64,000 bases of DNA from Plectosphaerella cucumerina. Lineage: Eukaryota; Ascomycota; Sordariomycetes; Glomerellales; Plectosphaerellaceae. The position numbers and the translations under genes are program-made. Under the pieces are notes generated by a model. That model worked only from the letters and a program-made list of their open reading frames with translations, searched no databases and was not told the DNA's origin. Shown here piece by piece: positions 1 through 12,700 of this stretch. The DNA is taken from contig JAGPXD010000002.1 of assembly GCA_020746995.1 (NCBI GenBank), forward strand, positions 5,456,001-5,520,000, in the 5' to 3' direction. Each line of letters opens with the position of its first letter. Within the stretch, counting starts at the first letter, position 1.

Positions 1-1169
1 GCTACCACTACCATCACTCAGACCACGCCCTCGCTGAGCGTTTCGTCTCAGCAGAAGCTCAGGGTGGACGGAACTGACCCCAAGTACGGCGACTGGCGCG
101 ACGACCTTATCCGCGATGGATACGCCGTTGTCAAGGGCGCTATCCCCCGCGACCGCGCCCTTGGCTACGCTGACAAGATGTTTGCCCTGGCCGAGTCATT
201 GTAGGTCTTTATCTAAATCCATTCTCCCCTCAGCTCTGACCAAAGCAGCGGCCTCGGCTACGACCGCAATGACCCCTCCACGGTGCACCCCGATAAGCTG
301 CCCGTTATCAACGAGAAGGGCATGCTCCTCAACTATGGAGGCCCTCACGAAGACTTTGTATGGGATATCCGTTCTGAGCAGGGGGTCATCGGTGCCTTTG
401 AGTCCGTTTATGCCACTGAGGACCTGCTGGTGTCCTTCGACGCCATCAACTACGGCTTCGCAAACCGCACCAACCTGCCCTCCAACAAGCCATGGCCGCA
501 CCAGGACCAGGATCCCGAGAAGCCCGGGTTCCGCTGCCTCCAGGGCCTCGTCAACTTGCAGCCCAACGGGCCCAACGACGGCGGTCTCATCGTCTGCAAG
601 GGCGGACACCTGAAGAGCGAGCAGTTCCACAAGGACATGAAGGGCGAGGAGCGCATCCCGGCGTGGACCCCTGAGTGGTACGGCTTCACGGACGCGGGAA
701 TGGCGTGGCTGAAGGAACACGGATGCGAATGGGTCAAGGTGTGCGCCGAGCCTGGCGATCTGCTGCTCTGTAAGTACCCCGATATTCGAGCCGAGAGACA
801 TCGGGTTGCTGACCGGACCAGGGGACTCGCGCACGCCACACTACAACGTCCCGGCCAAGGGGACGCAGGATAGGTTGGCTGTGTACACCTGCTACATGCC
901 CGTGGCGGACGCCAGCCAGGAAGATCTCATCAGGAAGAAGGCGGCCTGGGAGGGTAAGTTGGTGATTCCTCCTCCTTCCGATACAATCACACTGACTTCC
1001 CGTAGCCAAGGTCGGAACCACGCACTGGCCCAACGCGCTGCACACTGGCACGAACGAGGCCAAGCGAAACGGTGTTCCGGACAGTATCGTGAGGACGAAG
1101 CCGCTGAACGAGCCGCGGCTAAGCGAGAGGGCGTTCAAGCTGACGGGTGTGCCGTACATCAAGGTCTGA
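1..1169 (+). CDS. Phytanoyl-CoA dioxygenase (PhyH) family protein, 5' end missing
   Basis: This is the 3' part of a gene that starts before the window; the visible frame begins at base 1. Exons are 1-200, 249-769, 822-953 and 1006-1169 and encode 338 visible residues. The first intron is taken as 201-248 because it ends at GCAG after a CTCTGAC branch point and restores a continuous ESFGLGYDRND join. The family contains Fe(II)/2-oxoglutarate-dependent oxygenases. The iron-binding HxD is visible in PWPHQDQDP and the distal histidine in DSRTPHYN, followed by a candidate 2-oxoglutarate-binding arginine in QDRLAVYTCY. It resembles fungal PhyH-like proteins of unknown substrate rather than a proven peroxisomal phytanoyl-CoA hydroxylase. 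The last residues, TGVPYIKV, show no clear PTS1 signal. Confidence 0.88.
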
Positions 1170-1942
1170 GCGCGGCCGTGGCAATGTACCACTGTAGGCA
1201 GTGTAGAGTAACGAGAAGCTTGAATCAAGGCATAAGTGGTAGATGTCAAATTGATGCCTGGGACGAGAATCAAGGCGCAGAATGTCTCTTGATGTGTGTG
1301 TTTGTGGAAGTGGCCAGAACGCAGAGTCGGACATGTCCGCCGCCCGGATTCGGGATGACGCCAGAGTTGAAAATGCTCACCTCAGCAACCCCTGAAAACG
1401 GAGGCGATCGCCCTGGCACTTGCACGGCGGCGCCCCGGCGACGGAGGGGCCGCGCTGGACACGAGAAAAGAGCTCCGAGATGCAGCGAATGGGAGGCAAC
1501 AGTCTCAGGGCATGCCGGCATTGAAATGTGGGCTGTGGCTCGTTCCGGTGGAGCCCCTGGACGCTAGTGCGCCGCTGGGCGACCGCTGGCTGGCTGAAGC
1601 AGGGCCTGAGCCACCTGGCGGGGGAGCTGGAGCTTGGTGCTAAATTTGGGATGGTCGGGTGGCTCAGCGGCCCCTCATCTGGCCCCTGGTTGCAGTGCCG
1701 TCAGGTCAGCTCCAGCTCCCCTCCGACCAGCTTCCCAGCTCTACCTGTACAATCTACAAAGCTCAGCTTGCTCCCACTCCGTCACCATTCTCCCATCTCC
1801 CAACAAACCAGCCGTCCTGCTTTTCTTTACTGTACTCCTTCTCGTGATACCCCCAGTTCTTCCATTGTCCCGTTTCTCGACCCTCCTCCCGACAACCCTC
1901 CTCTACGACCCCCGAGCTTCACCACCACCTCCACCATACACA
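1170..1942. other. Intergenic: PhyH 3' flank and UAP1 promoter/leader
   Basis: No gene is supported here. The last 250 bases are pyrimidine-rich (CT and CCTCC runs), typical of a filamentous-fungal promoter and leader. The frame of the next gene stays open back to about 1634, but the added sequence is low-complexity and leader-like. Confidence 0.6.
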
Positions 1943-3519
1943 ATGGACGCCATCAAGTCGGCCCTCAACATCGGCTCCAAGCCCGCCGCGGCGCCTCCCC
2001 AGCCGTCTGAGCAGCAGGTGGCTGACCTGAAGAAGAAGTACGCCGACGCCGACCAGGACCACGTCTTCACCTTCTACGACTCCCTCCCCGCCGCCGACCA
2101 GGCCGCCCTCTTCCAGCAGCTGTCGGGCTTCGACCCCGCACGCATCAACGAGATCACCGACCGCGCCCTCAACCCGCCCAAGACCAAGGACGCCGCCGAG
2201 GACGTCCTCGAGCCCCTTCCCGAGTCGGCCCTCGCGTCGATCCTCGACTCCCGCCCTGAGGACATTGAGGCCTGGTACCAGTCCGGCCTCGACCTCATCG
2301 CCCAGAACAAGGTGGCTGTCGTGCTCATGGCCGGCGGCCAGGGTACCCGCCTCGGCTCCTCCGCCCCCAAGGGCTGCTTCGACATCGGCCTGCCCAGCCA
2401 CAAGTCTCTCTTCCAGATCCAGGCCGAGCGCATCCGCAAGGTCCAGGAGCTCGCCGCCGCAAAGGCCGGCGCCTCCAAGCCCGCCGTCGTGCCCTGGTAC
2501 GTCATGACCTCGGGTCCCACGAGGGGCCCGACGGAGAAATTCTTCGCCGAGAACAACTACTTCGGCCTGGACAAGGCCAACGTCGTCGTCTTCGAGCAGG
2601 GCGTGCTGCCCTGCATCTCCAACGAGGGCAAGATCCTCCTCGAGTCTCGTTCCCGCGTCGCTGTTGCCCCCGACGGCAACGGCGGTCTCTACCAGGCCCT
2701 CGTCGTCTCTGATGTTCTCGGCGATATGAGCCGTCGCGGCATCGAGCACGTCCACGCCTACTGTGTCGACAACTGCCTTGTCAAGGTCGCCGACCCGGCC
2801 TTCATCGGCTTCGCCGCCTCCAAGGATGTCGACATCGCCACAAAGGTCGTCCGCAAGCGCGCCGCGAACGAGCCTGTCGGCCTCATCCTCCAGAAGAACG
2901 GCCGCCCCGACGTTGTCGAGTACTCCGAGATCGACTCCGCCACCGCCGAGGCCCAGGACCCCAAGCAGCCCGGCGTCCTCAAGTTCCGCGCCGCCAACAT
3001 CGTCAACCACTACTACTCGGTCCGCTTCCTCGAGTCCATCCCCCAATGGGCGCACAAGCTCCCCCACCACATCGCTCGCAAGAAGATCCCTGCCGCCGAC
3101 CTCTCGTCCGGCGAGACGGTCAAGCCCGAGAAGCCCAACGGCATCAAGCTCGAGCAGTTCGTCTTCGACGTCTTCCCCATGCTCGACCTCGCCAAGTTCG
3201 CCTCCCTCGAGGTCCGCCGCGAGGACGAGTTCTCCCCGCTCAAGAACGCCCGCGGCACCGGCGAGGACGACCCTGATACGAGCAAGCGCGACATCACCAC
3301 CCAGGGCAAGAAGTGGGCCGAGGCTGCCGGCGCCATCGTCACCGGCGAGTCTGCCGACGACGGCATCGAGGTCTCGCCCCTCATCAGCTACGTGAGTTGC
3401 CACAACCGACCCGAGACCGTTTCCGAATGCGGCATGCTAACATTTCCCAGGGCGGCGAGGGCCTCGAGAAGCTCAGCGGCACCAAGATTGTCGCGCCGGC
3501 TGTGCTGGAGCGCGAGTAA
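1943..3519 (+). CDS. UAP1: UDP-N-acetylglucosamine pyrophosphorylase
   Basis: This enzyme makes UDP-GlcNAc from UTP and GlcNAc-1-phosphate in the cytosol. It supplies chitin synthesis, N-glycosylation and GPI anchors. Exons are 1943-3391 and 3451-3519, giving 505 residues, the usual family length. The nucleotide-binding loop LMAGGQGTRLGSSAPKG lies near residue 130 and is followed by the GCFDIGLPSHKSLFQIQAER block. Further family blocks are PWYVMTSGPTRGPTEKFF and the HVHAYCVDNCLVKVADP region. The 3' intron (3392-3450) has a GTGAGT donor and a GCTAAC branch. The ATG at 1943 was chosen because the family N-terminus begins at this point. The gene converges on the next one with only 156 bp between stop codons. 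Confidence 0.97.
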
Positions 3520-3675
3520 ATCTAGTTGTGTGACTGGCGATCTGATGAATTTGGTTTTACACACAAGCGAAAGGGTCGTCGTTTGGGACGGGAAACCCTC
3601 GGTAATTTTAGAGGATCTACAAAAGACGAGATGACCAAAATGAAAAGAATGCTATTGTTTCATCATCTACAGTTC

Positions 3676-6628
3676 CTACTGCTGCTCCTCGCCCTCGGTC
3701 GGATCTTCGTGATCGATGCCAAACACAATCCTGACCTCCACCTCATTACCCCAGCCCGCATGCAGTCCCAGCTCCTGCCACGCCGCCTCGACATCCACCT
3801 GCAGCACGTGCGGGTCAACAGCGCTGACTGAAGCGGTGTGTACAGGAATGACTTGGCCCTGGATCGTGGCGATGAAGTCGTCTTCGATGGTCAACTCCGG
3901 CAACGCGGAGATGTAGACGCCGAGAACACCAAGCGTTTTGAGACTCGTCGTGAGCCGCACCTTGCCGTCGCGCTCAAGATCAAAGTCGGTGCCCATGATG
4001 GCCGCCGCGCCCGTCATCTTGCCCAAAAGTCCGAGGTTAGCGGCATAGACGCGGCCCCTTTTCTCGCTTTCGAAGGACTCAAGAGGGTATGCCGTGAGGA
4101 TGTCGTAGCCCCTGACGTCCAAGGAGGTGAGGACAAGAGCGGATAGACCAGGGGTTAGGGGAGCGGTTATGTGGCCCGAGGCGTGAGCGCGGATGATGTA
4201 CTTCATGGACGGGATGACGCCGGGGAAGGACTCAAGAGAGATGAGCTCCGTCAAGGGGCGAGAGGAGATGTTGAAGAGCCCGATGATGCCCGTGCCAGTC
4301 ACGGCGGCGCCTGCATCTGTTAGTCGACGCAAAACACAGCCCGATGAACAGATCGTACTTACCATGGTAACAGCCAACCTTGAGAAGCACATCATCATGA
4401 TAGTCATTGTACGCATCGAGCGACTTCCCTACAACGCTGGGCCGCAGCGTGACCGTCTTGCCCCTCGTCGTGGGTCCCGTCATCTGCCGGATGAGACCAA
4501 GGTCGTACTTGCCAGGCTCATCAGTGATGTAGATTGGACCGCCGCTGACGCAGCGCGCGGCGGCATGGAAGCCCGAGTAGTCATGCACAGTCTGGAACAT
4601 GTCCCAGTCGGGCAGCACGTTTAGATGCTGGGTCAGCAGGGCGTTGTGGGCGTTCGACCAGACATGCCAGGGATGGGACTCTGGTACGCTGGGGAAGAAG
4701 TCATCCGAGTTTCGGCACGGGACAGGCGGGCGGTCGCGCGGCAGCTGCGAGTGGAAGATGATGTGCGGCACCTGGGACATGCACGAGATGGCGCGGATGC
4801 TGAAGTGGCGCAACGATGCGATGGTCCAGGCGTCGAGATAGGCGTCGGTGAGGCGGTGGCGGGCGGCGGCCGATGTCCACGTGTCCGTCATGAACTGGGC
4901 GTCCGTTTTGACGCCATCGACGCCGCAGGAGACGAGGAAGCGGTAGAAGTCATCGTAGAAACGGTCGACGTCTTCGCCCGCCACAACGGTCATGGTGCCA
5001 CCGAGGGGTAGGTGGCGGCGCTGGGCGTCCTCACGTTCCACCTCGGCCGTCTTGTAGGTTTTGGCAAGCTTTCCGTCGGGCGAGATGCCGGCCCAGTAGC
5101 CTGAAAGGTGTCAGTCGTGGAAGATGATGCGACGAGGTTTGTCTACCTACCAAGCAGGGCGTGCCAGACCGCAACGTGTTGGATGTGAGGGTGCTTCTGC
5201 CGGATATGTGCAACAGTGGCCTTGAGCCCGTTGGGGAAAGCCTTTGGCTCGGCTTCGAACTCAACCCAGCCGTGCTGGAATTGCCCGTTGCCTCGGTAGT
5301 CGATGGACTGCCAGTTGTCGTCTATGATGAGGCTCGACACTTTGATGTTGTGCTCAGCTAACTCGTCGACAGCGTCGAAGATCTTGTCCTCGGTGAGTCT
5401 TTGACCGAGAGCGTTCCATGTGCCTAACAATGTCAGTGTCTCGTCGATGTAAGGTTCGTGGGGCTCTTACAGTATCCAAGCCCGTCGTACCAATTCTCCC
5501 TCCACTCTGGTTTGATGTCCTCCTCGAGGGTCTTGATCTCCTGCTTCAGCTCGGGACTCGGAGTCTTAGCCATCTGTACGATGTTTCGGGCATGATACAT
5601 GACGGCGGCGTTTGCACACTCAAAGCTGTCACTGATGGCCACAAGAATCGTGGCGTGCTGTGGGTTGGTGTCGTCGTTGCGAGCCTGTGCGGTTAGCTCA
5701 GGAAGCATCAACGTAGGGGTCACATACATGAACATTCAGGCCACCTCGCGTATCATCACTCTGGAACACGGCAGAGACGTGTTTCACGCTGCTGAGGGCC
5801 AGGAAGAGGAGGTGATGGCCCCTGGCATTGAGGAAGGAACAGAGGATACCGTCCTTGTCGAGCGTGAGCCGCGACTTGCCTTGCCGCGGTGCAAGCCATG
5901 GTGTCCAGGTTCGGATAAGAGCAAACCATCTGCGACATGTTAGATCAATATGCTCCACAGGAAGGTAGACTTGGATTTACGGACCGGATGTAGTCCCCAA
6001 AGGGTACGCCTACTGGGAGGGATGTCCGCGAGGATACGTCGTCCTTGGCGCCAGGAACCTCGGTGGTGAGGGACCAAAGCCGCGATCGCGAGGCCTGGCT
6101 CATCAACGATTTGACCTGCCAAGCGGGATCGAGATCCGTGATGAGATCACTTAGGTTGCTTGGGAGGTCTGAGGTGGAGGATGAGCCGACGATAACGTGC
6201 CCGTCGCTGATGCCCAACTCGTCCCTTGTCCAACGCCACGACGCACTCTCGTCATGACGGAACCTGAGCGTGAATTGGAGGTTGTTTCTGACAGACAGAA
6301 TCTTAGAGAAGAATAGCCGGACATTTGGCGATTTTGACTGCATGTCGAAGGGTTCACGGCCGGGCGGAACAGGGTCGAGCAGCACCTCATCCCACTCGCC
6401 CCCATCTGCTGAATACCAGATCCCGACCTGCCACCCTTGAGATTCAAGAGCTGCAGGCACCTCGAGCACGGCTGTCAAGGATATCTTGCCATTCTTGAGT
6501 TGGGTAACTTGCCCAAGAGGAGGGAAACTCTGGATGATGGCCTTCATGTTCTCAGGTATAGCCGCGGGCGGCACCTTCTGAGGGGAGATGTGGAGGGAAG
6601 TGAGGACGTCTGCTAAGCCGCTCTCCAT
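3676..6628 (-). CDS. GH36 raffinose-synthase / seed-imbibition-like glycosidase
   Basis: Six exons on the minus strand are 6628-5985, 5929-5728, 5684-5471, 5423-5151, 5100-4363 and 4310-3676, giving 901 residues from this ATG. All five introns (43-55 bp) keep the frame. The protein belongs to the glycoside hydrolase family 36 branch that holds raffinose synthases, SIP proteins and fungal alpha-galactosidase-like enzymes. The substrate-pocket motif LIIDDNW is at about 385-391. The candidate nucleophile Asp is in GVKTDAQ (about D511), the likely acid/base Asp in RNSDDFF (about 577/578), and a PDWDMF block follows. No signal peptide is visible, so a cytosolic role on alpha-galactosides is inferred. 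A longer N-terminus through an upstream exon (ATG at 6767, intron 6746-6650) is possible. The final exon is a beta-rich C-terminal domain. Confidence 0.9.
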
Positions 6629-6767
6629 GGGTGATGCGGTCGGGGTTGACTGGAATAACAAAAGTTAGGGGATAGATGGGGATGTCTTCTTGGGGGGCAG
6701 GATGGTCTTGATGGAGGTCCACTCAGTATCGACCCGACGCGGGCACCTGCAGTGCATCAACCTTCAT

Positions 6768-7304
6768 CCGCTGGCATTGGGCGTGAATGCTGCACTAACA
6801 GCATACTGCAGATGATGAGTGGAAACGCAATAGTAGGGACATGCCATTCTCTAGATGTCTCGTTCAATCCCGCGGTTGCCTCGCAACAGATCGTGGACTT
6901 CATGACCTTGTCATGTTCATTCACAGCTCCCGTGTCAACTTGTGAAGGCCTTCTTACTCAGAGCATCAACATCATGACAGGTAAAGACTCAATCAACCCT
7001 TCAAGGTTCCTCCCAACCGAGGAAGCGAATTGAAGTGACGCAACAGTGCTGGCTGAGTCATCCACGATCTCCCCAGGCCCCTCGCGTGGAAATTGGTCTC
7101 GTCCGATTCGCCAATGCACGAACCGGACGACGCCGGAACAACTCGGAAAAACCGCGGCCTCGCTTTTCAGGCGCCGACAATCTCTCCATTGCACGACCGA
7201 GAATTGGGAAAGCTTTCGAAAGCCGTGAGCCGAAACCACCATCGAAAGATTTCGTCAAACCACCACACGTCACCACCCCCGAGATCTTCCACATATTCCC
7301 CGCG
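6768..7304. promoter_or_regulatory. Divergent promoter region between GH36 and MPP-beta genes
   Basis: This is the shared upstream region of two divergently transcribed genes. I see no ORF with coding character and no recognised operator. Confidence 0.5.
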
Positions 7305-9059
7305 ATGGCGTCCAGGAGACTAGCACTCAACCTTTCGCAGGGCCTGCGAAAGGGCGCTTCCATCACCAAGAGCGCTCCCTGGGCACGGGGCTTCGCCACG
7401 CCCGTCACCACGTCGAGCGTTGTCGGCAAGGTCCAGACGACCACCCTCAAGAATGGCCTGACGGTATGGACGCCCTGCCCCGTCCCGCCGCCTCAGTTTG
7501 GTCCATCCCGTGATGGCCGTTGATCTACGAGGACCGCCGCCGAGAGCACCAGAGACTGACCCAATCGCCCACCCTCGCAGGTCGCTACCGACTACTCGCC
7601 CTGGTCGCAGACGTCGACTGTCGGCATGTGGATCGATGCCGGCTCCCGCGCCGAGACCGATGAGACCAACGGCACCGCTCACTTCCTCGAGCACCTTGCC
7701 TTCAAGGTACCGAACACCGAACGCGCATCCTGCGCTCCCCCGTCGATGCCGAGACATGGGCTCACCACAGATTGTGAATCACGCAGGGTACCGCCAACAG
7801 GACGCAGCAGCAGCTCGAGCTCGAGATTGAGAACATGGGCGGCCACCTGAACGCCTACACCTCGGTATGTGCTATCACGGACACGCGCCAGGCTTTCCCA
7901 AGGCGCCCACTGACATGCTTGACCCATAAATAGCGCGAGAACACCGTCTACTTCGCCAAGGCCTTCAACTCGGACGTTCCCCAGTGTGTCGACATCCTGG
8001 CCGACATTCTCCAGAACTCCAAGCTCGAGGAGTCCGCCATTGAGCGCGAGCGCGACGTCATCCTGAGGGAGTCGGAGGAGGTCGAGAAGCAGATGGAGGA
8101 GGTCGTCTTCGACCACCTGCACGCCACCGCCTTCCAGCACCAGCCCCTCGGCCGCACCATCCTCGGCCCCCGCCAGAACATCCGAGACATCACCCGCACC
8201 GAGCTCACCAACTACATCAAGAACAACTACACGGCTGACCGCATGGTCCTGGTCGGCGCCGGCGGCATCCCTCACGAGAAGCTCGTCGAGCTCGCCGAGA
8301 AGAACTTCTCCGGCCTGCCCGCCCAGAGCCAGCACAACCAGGCCTACCTCCTGTCTAAGCAGAAGGCCGACTTCATCGGCTCCGACGTCCGCGTCCGCGA
8401 CGATAACATCCCCACGGCCAACATCGCCATCGCCGTTGAGGGTGTCAGCTGGAACGACGACGACTACTACACTGCCCTCGTCACCCAGGCCATCGTTGGC
8501 AACTATGACCGCGCCCTCGGCAACGCCCCTCACCAGGGCAGCAAGCTGAGCGGTGTCGTCCACTCCAACTCGCTCGCCACCAGCTACATGTCGTTCTCCA
8601 CGAGCTACAGCGACACCGGGTGAGTCCTTGCACTACTGCCTAACCCCATGACAGTTCTAATTCTTGCGCAGTCTCTGGGGTATCTACCTCGTCTCCGACC
8701 AGCCCACCCGCACCGACGACCTCGTCCACATGGCCATCCGCGAGTGGATGCGCCTGGCCTCCAACGTCGGCGAGGCCGAGGTTGAGCGCGCCAAGGCCCA
8801 GCTCAAGGCCTCGATCCTCCTGTCCCTCGACGGCACCACCGCCGTCGCCGAGGACATTGGTCGCCAGCTCATCACCACCGGCCGCCACGCCAGCCCCGCC
8901 GAGATCGAGCGCACCATCAACGCCATCACCGACAAGGACGTCATCGACTTCGCGTCGAGGAAGCTCTGGGACCAGGACATCGCCATCAGCGCCGTCGGAA
9001 GCATCGAGGGCCTCTTCGACTACCAGAGGCTCAGGAACACCATGAAGCCCAAGTTCTAG
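7305..9059 (+). CDS. Mitochondrial processing peptidase beta subunit
   Basis: This is the catalytic subunit of the matrix peptidase that removes presequences from imported precursors. In Neurospora the same polypeptide also serves as core protein I of complex III. Exons are 7305-7463, 7581-7706, 7787-7864, 7934-8619 and 8672-9059, giving 478 residues, the family length. The N-terminus is Arg/Ser-rich and lacks acids (MASRRLALNLSQGLRKG), as expected of a presequence. The M16 zinc site HFLEH is at 87-91, with the distal glutamate near E167 in the ERERDVILRE block. The glutamate is retained in the inverted HxxEH, so this is the active beta subunit and not the alpha subunit. The glycine-rich loop of the alpha subunit is absent, which also fits. 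The introns cluster in the 5' half. Confidence 0.96.
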
Positions 9060-9782
9060 AGAACCACACCCCCTTGTTTGTTTACAAAAGCGCGCGAGCG
9101 AGGTGGTGGAGGGGTTTTGCCGGGGATGGAAGACGGCGGAGGACGGGATAGAAGTGTATGAGATACCGCTACAGGCCCACTGTATCATAAAGAAGAGTCC
9201 CTTATTTTCTTACCCGCGGCCATGGTGATGTGACGGGGTGCCGAGATGGTTGAAGTTGACAACATTTCGAACTTCGAGAATGACATTCAGGTGAGTCTAC
9301 GCATAGACGGCAGTAAGCAGTGTTGGCGATTGAATGACATGGTTCGCAGGGTCTAGTATCTGGCCTTCTTGTCATTACAAAAGGTCGGGTCGGCTCATTC
9401 GCTGGAGACAATCCCGCTCATGTTACTAGATCACTCCGCCGTCCCAGTGTCGCTGACTTCGATTAAGGACAGTGCCTCCAAACGCGGGCTCTTGCTCTCG
9501 GCCAGGTCTCTGCCAACCTCAAATCGTGGGCGACAAGGGCAGACCACCCCTGTCCAAGCTGGGTAGCAGATTGGCCTACCGACGAACCGCAGCTCACCAT
9601 CTTCCAATCCGATCGCTCCAACTACCTGTACATATAGCCCGCATAACCCTCTTCACATCCAGCTGAGTGTAACCCCCGCCTCCCTCTGCAGACCACCTTG
9701 CTCCGCCACAGACAGCATGGCAGACATCTGGCCACGCCCATAGCACACCGTCCGTATCTTCTGCATCGCTACCGACACGGAA
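9060..9782. other. Intergenic: MPP-beta 3' flank and NLR promoter, with a possible spliced micro-ORF
   Basis: No conserved gene is present. A frame-consistent two-exon micro-ORF (9246-9290 joined to 9350-9466) is listed separately. The rest has no coding signature. Confidence 0.5.
9246..9466 (+). CDS. Possible spliced small ORF (53 aa), unproven
   Basis: An ATG at 9246 opens 15 codons that end exactly at CAG followed by a GTGAGT donor at 9291. A CAG acceptor at 9349 rejoins the frame for 38 more codons to a TAA at 9464-9466. The 59 bp intron has the local normal length and a weak TGAAT/ATGAC branch region. The peptide starts MVEVDNISNFENDIQ and resembles nothing I know. It could be a lineage-specific small gene, a relic of a larger gene, or chance. 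Confidence 0.2.
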
Positions 9783-12700
9783 ATGCTAGCCGTCTCCCAG
9801 GCGGGCTCGCTGAAGCCAGAGATCAGGCTCCAGCAGGCTCTGCGCGAATATGAGAGCCTACTCACCAAAGACCAGAGGCAGCTCTACAACACTCGCGTCA
9901 GGTCCGGCAGGGCTCCAGACATGGCCGATGTCATCCAGGCGACGTCCGAAATTGATCGCGAGGCCCGAAAGCAGCGTGGCATCCACAAGTGCGCTGCGCC
10001 GAGGCTCATGAAGGTCCTCACCGCATGTCAGCGCTTCGCCGCTATTGGCGACGTCCTCATCGGCGGGTCTCAGAACCTCATCGCTTGCGGTGTCTGGTCG
10101 GCAGTACGGCTGTCGCTTCAGGTCAGCACTCTCCATCTTCTAAGCTCGCGAAAACGGTACTCATTCTCACCAGATCTCCGCCGGGAACGGAGCCTTCTTC
10201 GACAAGCTGTCGCTCCTGATCATGGACATTGGCCGCACTGCCCCGATCAACGAAGAGATTGGCTTGCTCGCCACCGACTCACCCGAGCTGCAGTCTCTGG
10301 TCACCGAGTACATGCTCCGGGTAGTGTCCATCTGCAAGGAGATGGTCAAGTTGTCCAACAAGTCCTCACTCGCGCAGCTTGCCTCGTCGATATCGGGGTT
10401 TGACGCAACCTTTGGCCAGCTCTCAGACGAGGTGAAGACGATCGGGCACGTCATCGATAAGCAGGTCGCCCTTCTGTCAGCCAAGACAAACGTCTCCGAA
10501 GCGAAGGAAAACAAGGCATCGAGAGCTCTGCTCCGAGGCCTCAGCTCCGAGGCGCGGCGGCAAGCCCGCGAGGTCAAGGCGGTTCGCTTCTTGAAGGAAC
10601 TCTGCACACATCAACAGGACTTTGACGCCGTCCGCGCTAACGTCCGCCAACAAGGGACCGTCGACTGGATATTCAAGCACCCAGAATACACCAAATGGAA
10701 GACTGAACCAGTTTCCAGCACATTGAATCTTGTCGGCAAGCTGGGGTCTGGAAAATCTGTGGTCATGGCCAACGTCGTCGACGACCTCCACCTCAAACTA
10801 TCAGTCCCGGACATCCAAAAGACGCGCCCTGCTGTGGCCTACCTGTTTTACTCCCATGGGCTTCGCCAAGTCTGTATCGCCCGTCACATGGTCGGTTCTC
10901 TGGCGCTTCAGATTCTCAGATCATCGGGCCTACGCTCAGCGGTGGAAGCGTATCTCGAAGACCGGCAATTGCCTGATTTGCTTCATCCGACAGTGGCATC
11001 GATTGTCTCAACTCTTTCTTCCATCCTCAGCTCCATCAAAACACCGCCCGAGGTTTTCATCGTTCTGGATGGCCTGGAAGAATGCAACCCCGTTGATCTG
11101 CGTAAGATTGTTCAGGCACTACGCAGCTGGGGGGCACGCTCAATACTACACCTCGTTTTCTCGTCGAAGAACCCTTTGGACACCTTTGAGCAGGCCCCCT
11201 CGCCGGCGATTCGCATCTTAATGTCGCAAAACAACGATGACTTGACCAGGTTCATCTCGTCAGAGGCAAAGAGAAGAGGTGAAATATGTCAGCGGTCTCC
11301 GGAACTCTGCCAGCTGGTTGCCGACGTTTTGAGCACCGGTGCTGATGGAATGTAAGTAGCTTTCCTCTCGCGCTGCCTTGTTGACTGCGATTCTAATCTT
11401 AACCAGGTATCTTTGGGCATCCCTCATGCTCGACCTCGTGTTCCCGATGCAGGCAGACCAACCGACTGTGCTGGCCATTGAGGATCTACTTGAAGAACTG
11501 CCAAAGTCCCTATCCGAGGTCTACGAAAAGCTGCTTGCCAGAGTGAAGGACGGGGTTCGGACTAGGCGCCTTTTCCAACTGGTCACCGTGGCATGCCGGC
11601 CACTCACTGTCGGAGAGGCGATCGACGCACTATCCGTGAGTCCTGGAAAACTGGTCAGGGAGCCGATGATTGTTCTTGCAAGGCCCACAGATCTTCTACA
11701 TGACCTTGGGGGACATCTCCTCCACGTTGAAGAGGAGAACGACACCATTCATTTCATCCACGAAAGTGCCGTGAGCCACTTGCTGGTATTGGGGCGGTCG
11801 AGTGAGTTCGGCTTCAACATCAACGAGGCCCAGCATCACATGGGCGGCGTCTGCACCACATATCTCAGCCTTCCAGAGTTCAACGGCAATCTTCAGAGGA
11901 CTACACTAGAGACGGGGAGTCTGGCAGTGGCGCCCAGTGGCTTGGTCACCAATGCCATCCAGACTACACTGCCAAAACCCGTTCAGAAGACCGTTGGGTC
12001 TCTTCTTAGCCGCATGAGCAATCGGAAGTCTCGACAGTTCGATCTGACACGCGTCATCAACGAGCTTGCGGCATCCTCGCCAGTGACCCAGTACCACCTA
12101 TTCCACCCGTACTGCAAGACACACTGGCTAGACCACACCAAGCACTTCCGCATAAGCGCCCGAGGTGCAGACCGACTTTGGATACGACGGATGGAGACTC
12201 CAGGCACTCTCAACTTTCCCTGGGGTCTCGACAGTATGAGCCGCTTGGATTGGAGCCTTCATCACGGACACCCCAGCGTTCTCACATTTGCAGTGGAAGC
12301 TGCATCGAAATCTGCCGACAAAGCGATGAAGATCGATTTTCTGAGACGCATTGTCAATCACCACGAATTCCACCATCTCTTCGACTTCCCCCAAACCATC
12401 TGGCAAGATCTGAGAGACGCCTCTTCAGAACAATCCGGAGACTTTGTCGTCTTCCTGATCAGGCTTGCCAGCGAGATACTGCCTTTAAGATCCGCTCCAA
12501 AGTATCCTCTTGCAGCCCTCATCGCACATATGTGCCGGTCTGAGTACTTAGGCAGACGAGGACATATCAGACTCGGCATCCCATCCCCAACACCCCTAGG
12601 AGCGGCATGCGAGATTTCGGACGCCGTGGAGAGACGGTTCTTGGTCGGTCACCTGCTCGGTCTGGAGGCCGATCCCAATGTTGCCTTCCTAGACAGCAAT

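Noticed and set aside
1634..1942. N-terminal extension of UAP1 by about 100 residues
   Set aside because: The frame is open, but the sequence is pyrimidine-rich leader and the family N-terminus starts at 1943.
1919..3403. 494-codon open frame on the minus strand
   Set aside because: It is antisense to UAP1 with Gly/Val/Leu/Asp-rich composition, an artefact of strong GC bias at third positions of the real gene.
7679..8563. 294-codon minus-strand frame
   Set aside because: It is antisense to MPP-beta and shows the same third-position artefact.
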